Shown here piece by piece: positions 14,388 through 16,988 of a stretch of DNA of 16,988 bases (position 1 is its first letter; every line of letters begins with the position of its first letter). The DNA is from Sphingomonas bacterium. GTDB lineage: Bacteria; Pseudomonadota; Alphaproteobacteria; Sphingomonadales; Sphingomonadaceae. The translations under genes were made by a program, and so were the position numbers. Under the pieces are notes generated by a model. It was not told the origin of the DNA and did not search any database. It saw only the letters and a program-made list of their open reading frames with translations. The DNA lies in assembly GCA_026785965.1 (NCBI GenBank), contig JAJAYY010000061.1:1-16988 (forward strand), read 5' to 3'.

Positions 14388-14446
14388 CTTCGCCTCGCTT
14401 CGATCGCCGCGATCACCCCATGACCGAATTTGCCGTGGAACAGGCG
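14388..14446 (-). pseudogene. remnant of the uvrD/pcrA 3' end (copy A)
   Basis: Read on the minus strand this stretch encodes RLFHGKFGHGVIAAIE, 12 of 16 residues identical to RIFHGKFGYGTIAVIE of the real uvrD tail in this window. A 17-base block (14424-14440) is identical to 16518-16534. There is no upstream reading frame with a start or the rest of the helicase, and the match ends at a 19-base sequence (14388-14406) that is repeated exactly at 15001-15019. It is a fragment, not a gene. Confidence 0.7.
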
Positions 14447-14465
14447 TTGGCGAGCCGCAGTGGGC

Positions 14466-14852
14466 TCATTTCAAATTCTGAGTGATCGACGAGGAGGTCT
14501 CGCTGGTCTTCTTCAGCAGGTTCGACAGGGTCGACATCATCTTTGACAGCCGGTCCATCGCCATTTGTAGGCGGAGCGATTCCATCTCTCCCATTTCGGA
14601 CATAGAATCCATTTGGGTCTTTGCGTCGTCCAGCATCGCGTCCAATTCCGATTTGGTCGGCCCGCCCGGCGCGCCCGCTTTGTCGCGATCCGCTTCCGCG
14701 CGGGCGAGCAGCACACGTGCTTCCGCGAGCATCTGTTGCTTGCGGACGGTCAATGGGGCGATGGCCGTGATCCGCGGCTGGTCCATTCTGGGTGCGGGCC
14801 GCATCACCGGCTGAACTTGCGTAAGCTGAATTGCGATCATTGCCGCGATCAT
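14466..14852 (-). CDS. unrecognised methionine-rich coiled-coil protein
   Basis: A 128-residue protein I do not recognise. Residues 1-20 (MIAAMIAIQLTQVQPVMRPA) are mildly hydrophobic but lack the basic start of a standard signal peptide. Residues 30-65 form a helix (VRKQQMLAEARVLLARAEAD) and a Gly/Pro break (GAPGGPTK). Residues 66-128 look like a long amphipathic coiled coil rich in Met, Ser and Asp (DAKTQMDSMSEMGEMESLRL), ending in a Ser/Thr-rich tail. The ATG at 14852 has GAGGGGAG about seven bases ahead; a longer frame upstream crosses a uvrD remnant and the toxin gene and is rejected. A candidate promoter lies at 14885-14914. It stands between two broken uvrD tails and downstream of a toxin-antitoxin pair on the same strand. 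Confidence 0.65.
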   Translation of the reverse strand: MIAAMIAIQLTQVQPVMRPAPRMDQPRITAIAPLTVRKQQMLAEARVLLARAEADRDKAGAPGGPTKSELDAMLDDAKTQMDSMSEMGEMESLRLQMAMDRLSKMMSTLSNLLKKTSETSSSITQNLK

Positions 14853-14884
14853 TGTTGTCTCCCCTCGTATCCCGCCCTGCGGCC

Positions 14885-14914
14885 AGACTAACACTCGCGC
14901 CGGGGTGTCGTCGA
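14885..14914 (-). promoter_or_regulatory. candidate promoter for the coiled-coil gene
   Basis: On the minus strand TCGACG (14909-14914) and TAGTCT (14885-14890) are separated by 18 bp, about 32 bp ahead of the start codon. The -35 matches consensus at four of six positions and the -10 at three or four. It lies between uvrD remnant B and the gene, so the gene could be transcribed on its own. Confidence 0.3.
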
Positions 14915-14932
14915 GCGAGCAGCCGTCAGCGG

Positions 14933-15040
14933 CTACCCCCCACCGACAAAGCTGTCGAGCACGCGCATCCTCCCGGCCTTTTCGAACTCGATCTCGAGGG
15001 CTTCGCCTCGCTTCGATCGTCCCCTGGCTCAATTTGCCGC
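14933..15040 (-). pseudogene. remnant of the uvrD/pcrA 3' end with stop codon (copy B)
   Basis: The minus strand encodes LEIEFEKAGRMRVLDSFV, followed by GGG and a stop at 14933-14935. This matches 16 of 18 residues of the real uvrD C-terminus (LEIEFEHAGRKRVLDSFV). Further upstream CGKLSQGTI aligns with HGKFGYGTI but is in another frame, so the copy is frameshifted. It shares the 19-base block 15001-15019 with copy A. It fills most of the 205-bp gap between the toxin and the coiled-coil gene. It has the same orientation as uvrD, about 1.5 kb away. Confidence 0.8.
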
Positions 15041-15057
15041 AGATAACGCTCGGCCCC

Positions 15058-15387
15058 TCACTCCTGAAACAGATCGGTGTGGGTGCCGGTGCGGACGAAG
15101 ATGATCGTTCCGCTTTTCCCCGCTTTATCGTCGAGTTCGTAGATGAGCAGGAAATCGCCGCCGACGTGGCATTCGCGATAGCCCGCCCACTCACCCTTGA
15201 GCGGATGATCGAGCCATTCGGGGCCGAGCGGAGCGTCGTTGGCGATGAGGAGCATCATGGCCGACTTGAGCGCAACCATGTCATAGCGCCCGGACCGCGA
15301 CAGGCGCTCCCAATCCTTGGCGAATGCCCTGGTGTAGTCGGCAGCGCGCGGAAGCGCGGCGCGCTTACTTGCCGCGCTTCGTTTCAA
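15058..15387 (-). CDS. YafQ-family type II toxin (mRNA endoribonuclease)
   Basis: A 109-residue toxin of the RelE superfamily, YafQ branch. YafQ cuts mRNA in the ribosomal A site. The diagnostic block DHPLKGEWAGYRECHVGGDFLLIYEL aligns with E. coli YafQ, and the catalytic residues are all there: H61, H74, D78 and H103 (in RTGTHTDLF). The tryptophan next to the aspartate in E. coli YafQ is F79 here. The protein is somewhat longer at the N-terminus than E. coli YafQ (MKRSAASKRAALPRAADYTR). Its start overlaps the antitoxin stop by 23 bp, so translation is coupled. It is expected to be neutralised by the DinJ-like protein encoded just upstream and looks intact. Confidence 0.9.
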   Translation of the reverse strand: MKRSAASKRAALPRAADYTRAFAKDWERLSRSGRYDMVALKSAMMLLIANDAPLGPEWLDHPLKGEWAGYRECHVGGDFLLIYELDDKAGKSGTIIFVRTGTHTDLFQE

Positions 15388-15640
15388 GGCTTGCGATCAG
15401 ATTATCGGAGGTGACGAAACGCGCCCGGCGGGCGCGAAGCATGTCGGCGGATTGAGCCATTGCCGCCCGGGTCTCGGAGTTGGGCACCTTCAATTCGAGC
15501 GGGAAAGCCTGGTCGGCGGCAAGGCGGCGATAGAGCAGGCGCACCGCATCCGACGCCGACAAGCCGATCGCGTCGAGGACGGCATTTCCCTGTGACTTGG
15601 TATCTTCATCCATACGGACGTGGAGCATTGAACTGGCCAT
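15365..15640 (-). CDS. RelB/DinJ-family antitoxin
   Basis: A 91-residue antitoxin and autorepressor. The N-terminal part (SSMLHVRMDEDTKSQGNAVL, then DAIGLSASDAVRLLYRRLA) is the ribbon-helix-helix DNA-binding domain of DinJ/RelB; the C-terminal half (about 50-91, ending SDNLIASLETKRGK) would wrap the toxin. The start I prefer is the ATG at 15640 because the predicted transcription start falls at or one base before it. An ATG at 15628 in the same frame is an alternative, and neither has a ribosome binding site. It overlaps the toxin gene by 23 bp. A palindromic operator lies six bases upstream of the start. Confidence 0.9.
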   Translation of the reverse strand: MASSMLHVRMDEDTKSQGNAVLDAIGLSASDAVRLLYRRLAADQAFPLELKVPNSETRAAMAQSADMLRARRARFVTSDNLIASLETKRGK

Positions 15641-15645
15641 GAGGG

Positions 15646-15669
15646 TTTGTATCGCAATTGAGATACGAA
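15646..15669. promoter_or_regulatory. palindromic operator for antitoxin autoregulation
   Basis: An imperfect 24-bp palindrome centred on CAATTG (15655-15660), with arms GTATC (15649-15653) and GATAC (15662-15666) and outer TT/AA pairs; two pairs mismatch. It covers the -10 box and the whole spacer up to the -35 box, the expected place for a ribbon-helix-helix repressor of the DinJ/RelB type. Confidence 0.7.
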
Positions 15670-15675
15670 TGTCAA
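15648..15675 (-). promoter_or_regulatory. promoter of the toxin-antitoxin operon, predicted leaderless
   Basis: On the minus strand a perfect TTGACA (-35, 15670-15675) and GATACA (-10, 15648-15653) are separated by 16 bp. The start codon of the antitoxin begins eight bases after the -10 box, so transcription should start at or next to the A of ATG 15640. No Shine-Dalgarno sequence fits between them. Confidence 0.65.
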
Positions 15676-15721
15676 TGAGAGCCCACCGTCGCTGTCGAAC
15701 GCCCACGCCGTTGTTAGCAAC

Positions 15722-15736
15722 TTCTTAGGCTAAGAA
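15722..15736. promoter_or_regulatory. 15-bp perfect palindrome ahead of the PilZ gene
   Basis: TTCTTAG-g-CTAAGAA is perfectly symmetric and lies 35 bp before the PilZ start, in the divergent region shared with the toxin-antitoxin promoter. A smaller GTTG-ttag-CAAC repeat (15710-15721) abuts it. It could be an operator of the PilZ gene; no good -35/-10 pair was recognised there. Confidence 0.45.
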
Positions 15737-15771
15737 CGCGCAGGGTTTGGGGCGCATCATCGGGACCTTTT

Positions 15772-16407
15772 ATGGCTGAAGCCTTCTCAGTCACGACCTT
15801 TGTCATGGCAGCACAATTGCCGTGGCCCGACGACGCGTCCCCGGCTGACGCGCTGGGCGAGCTCGATCCGGTCGCGCTCTATGAAGTCGGGCTGCGCCGG
15901 CTGTGCGCGATCCGCAAGATTTCGGCGCTCGGCGCGACGATCCGCGGCGCGGTGACGACGGCGCCGGGCGAGGAGGTGGCGATCGAGCTGGAGACGGGCC
16001 AGCGTCCCGCCGGGACGATCGACTGGGTTGCGCACGGGGAGGCCGGCATTCGCTTCAAACAGCCGATCGACATGGTCGCGCTGCTCAACCGCAAGCTGGT
16101 CAGCCAGCCGGGCGAACGGCGGACGATGCCGCGCGTCGAGCTGCGCTGCAGCGTCGGGGTCAAATGGGGCGCCAATCTGGCCGCCGCGACGCTGCGCAAC
16201 ATCTCGGCACGCGGATTGCAGGTCGAGGGCGATGGCCTGCCGCCGCGCGACACCATATTGTCGCTGTTCATCGACGGCCTGATCGTGCCGACCGGAGAGG
16301 TCGTGTGGCGGAAGGGCAACCTCGCCGGAATCGAGCTGATGAACGAACTGAGCTGGTCGTCGATCATGCCCTGGGTGCGCGAGGCGAGCCGCAAAGCGGC
16401 GGGTTAG
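15772..16407 (+). CDS. tandem PilZ domain protein
   Basis: A soluble 211-residue protein with a likely cyclic-di-GMP receptor domain. The C-terminal PilZ domain (about 115-205) has both binding signatures: R117-T-M-P-R121 (RxxxR) and N143-I-S-A-R-G148 (NxSxxG), followed by a beta-barrel pattern ending GEVVWRKGNLAGIELM. Residues 45-105 look like a second, degenerate PilZ fold (RKISALGATIRG, then GTIDWVAHGEAGIRFKQP) with the IS-x-x-G turn but no RxxxR ahead of it, so it probably does not bind the nucleotide. The start ATG at 15772 has only a weak GGGA upstream. It is divergent from the toxin-antitoxin operon and convergent with uvrD, 10 bp stop to stop. Which process it controls is not shown. 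Confidence 0.88.
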   Translation: MAEAFSVTTFVMAAQLPWPDDASPADALGELDPVALYEVGLRRLCAIRKISALGATIRGAVTTAPGEEVAIELETGQRPAGTIDWVAHGEAGIRFKQPIDMVALLNRKLVSQPGERRTMPRVELRCSVGVKWGANLAAATLRNISARGLQVEGDGLPPRDTILSLFIDGLIVPTGEVVWRKGNLAGIELMNELSWSSIMPWVREASRKAAG

Positions 16408-16417
16408 AGGGAATTGC

Positions 16418-16988
16418 TCACGCCAAACTCACAAAGCTATCCAGCACTCGCTTGCGCCCGGCATGTTCGAACTCGATCTCAAGCTTGTTGCCTTCGATGA
16501 CGGCAATGGTGCCGTAGCCGAATTTGCCGTGGAAGATGCGCATGCCGACGCTGAGGTCGTCGCGGCCTTTGTTGCCGAGGGAGACGGCGCTGGCGCGGGA
16601 TTCCTGGGGGGTGCGCTGGGTGTAGAGGGTGGTGCGGCCCCTCACTCCGCTCCGCTGCGCGGAGTCGCTTGCTCCCGCGAGGGGAGAGGGGTTTGCGGAC
16701 GTCAAACCCCTCATGAAGCCGGGGCCTCTGGTGCTGCTGCGCATGGCTTGGGCGGGGCCGAGGTGGGCGAAGGGGTCGTCGTTCTCGCTCCATTGCGCGC
16801 GCCACAGGCTGGCGCCGCCGCTCATCGTGGTTTCGGCCTCGACATGCTCCTCGGGGAGCTCGGCGACGAAGCGGCTCGGGATCGAGCTGGTCCACTGGCC
16901 ATAGATGCGGCGGTTGGCGGCGTGGAGGATGGTCGCCTTGGTGCGCGCGCGGGTGAGCGCGACATAAGCGAGGCGGCGCTCCTCCTCG
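16418..16988 (-). CDS. uvrD: UvrD/PcrA-type ATP-dependent DNA helicase, C-terminal part
   Basis: The last 190 or so residues of a superfamily 1 helicase; the rest lies beyond the right edge. EEERRLAYVALTRARTKA at the edge is motif VI, with the arginine finger region. It is followed by RRIYGQWTSSIPSRFVAELP, the variable linker, and the C-terminal Tudor-like domain (VGMRIFHGKFGYGTIAVIEG, then LEIEFEHAGRKRVLDSFVSLA), which in UvrD/PcrA contacts RNA polymerase. UvrD acts in nucleotide-excision and mismatch repair. Odd feature: the linker between RGPGFMRG and TLYTQRTPQE is encoded by a palindromic, repeat-like DNA segment (16638-16712). The frame is kept through it. Two broken copies of the 3' end lie at 14388-14446 and 14933-15040. 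Confidence 0.93.
   Translation of the reverse strand, partial: EEERRLAYVALTRARTKATILHAANRRIYGQWTSSIPSRFVAELPEEHVEAETTMSGGASLWRAQWSENDDPFAHLGPAQAMRSSTRGPGFMRGLTSANPSPLAGASDSAQRSGVRGRTTLYTQRTPQESRASAVSLGNKGRDDLSVGMRIFHGKFGYGTIAVIEGNKLEIEFEHAGRKRVLDSFVSLA
16638..16712. repeat. REP-like palindromic element inside the uvrD coding sequence
   Basis: Three nested or adjacent inverted repeats: CCCCTC (16638-16643) with GAGGGG (16679-16684); within it CTCCGC-TGC-GCGGAG (16650-16664); and GAGGGGTTTG (16686-16695) with CAAACCCCTC (16703-16712), a perfect 10-bp stem around 7 bases. The layout resembles the intergenic repeat at 10141-10190. It is translated in frame as a Gly/Ser/Pro/Ala-rich linker in the helicase. 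Confidence 0.65.

Noticed and set aside
14853..15194. Extension of the coiled-coil gene to 15194
   Set aside because: The extra frame crosses the uvrD remnant and the toxin gene, and a strong ribosome binding site marks the start at 14852.

Overview
The window is high-GC, gene-dense DNA that reads as a chromosomal segment of a sphingomonad-like alphaproteobacterium. Pointers are a DUF2794 protein (an alphaproteobacterial family), a FATGUY-like single-domain response regulator, an SRAP protein beginning MCNLY, a Pr6Pr-type membrane protein, and the lapA-pyrF-accD-folC housekeeping set. This assignment is inference from protein families; there is no rRNA or tRNA in the window.

Layout, left to right. 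(1) 1-4375: a partial TauE/SafE permease (-), serine acetyltransferase with a DUF2794 gene overlapping by GTGA (+), a polytopic membrane protein (-) with a hairpin against its ribosome binding site, a secreted glycine-zipper protein (-), an SRAP DNA-protein crosslink protein (+) and a lysine-rich histone-H1-like protein (+). (2) 4372-8820: rsmD overlapping an RsuA/RluB-type pseudouridine synthase (-), a FATGUY-like response regulator (+), a Rieske oxygenase (-) and an AmpG-like MFS transporter (+). (3) 8772-12086: folC, accD, pyrF and lapA, all (-). The trpF-trpB-trpA genes that commonly sit next to accD-folC in Alphaproteobacteria are not here. (4) 12230-14258: a serine beta-lactamase-fold hydrolase and a Pr6Pr-like membrane protein (+). 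(5) 14259-16988: an accessory-looking zone with palindromic repeats, two broken copies of the uvrD 3' end, an unrecognised coiled-coil gene, a DinJ/YafQ-type toxin-antitoxin pair with an operator inside its promoter, a tandem PilZ protein, and the 3' end of uvrD/pcrA running off the right edge.

The most unusual part is 14.3-16.7 kb. Two degenerate uvrD tails, in the same orientation as the real uvrD, flank the coiled-coil gene and share a 19-bp direct repeat. The real uvrD carries what looks like a palindromic repeat inserted in frame near its C-terminus. The toxin-antitoxin promoter predicts a leaderless mRNA whose operator fills the -35/-10 spacer. Together these suggest that the region downstream of uvrD has gathered small gene cassettes.

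Most genes have no visible intrinsic terminator. Three convergent pairs overlap at their 3' ends by 22-49 bp, so the layout is compact. No CRISPR array, insertion sequence, transposase, integrase or replication origin was seen.
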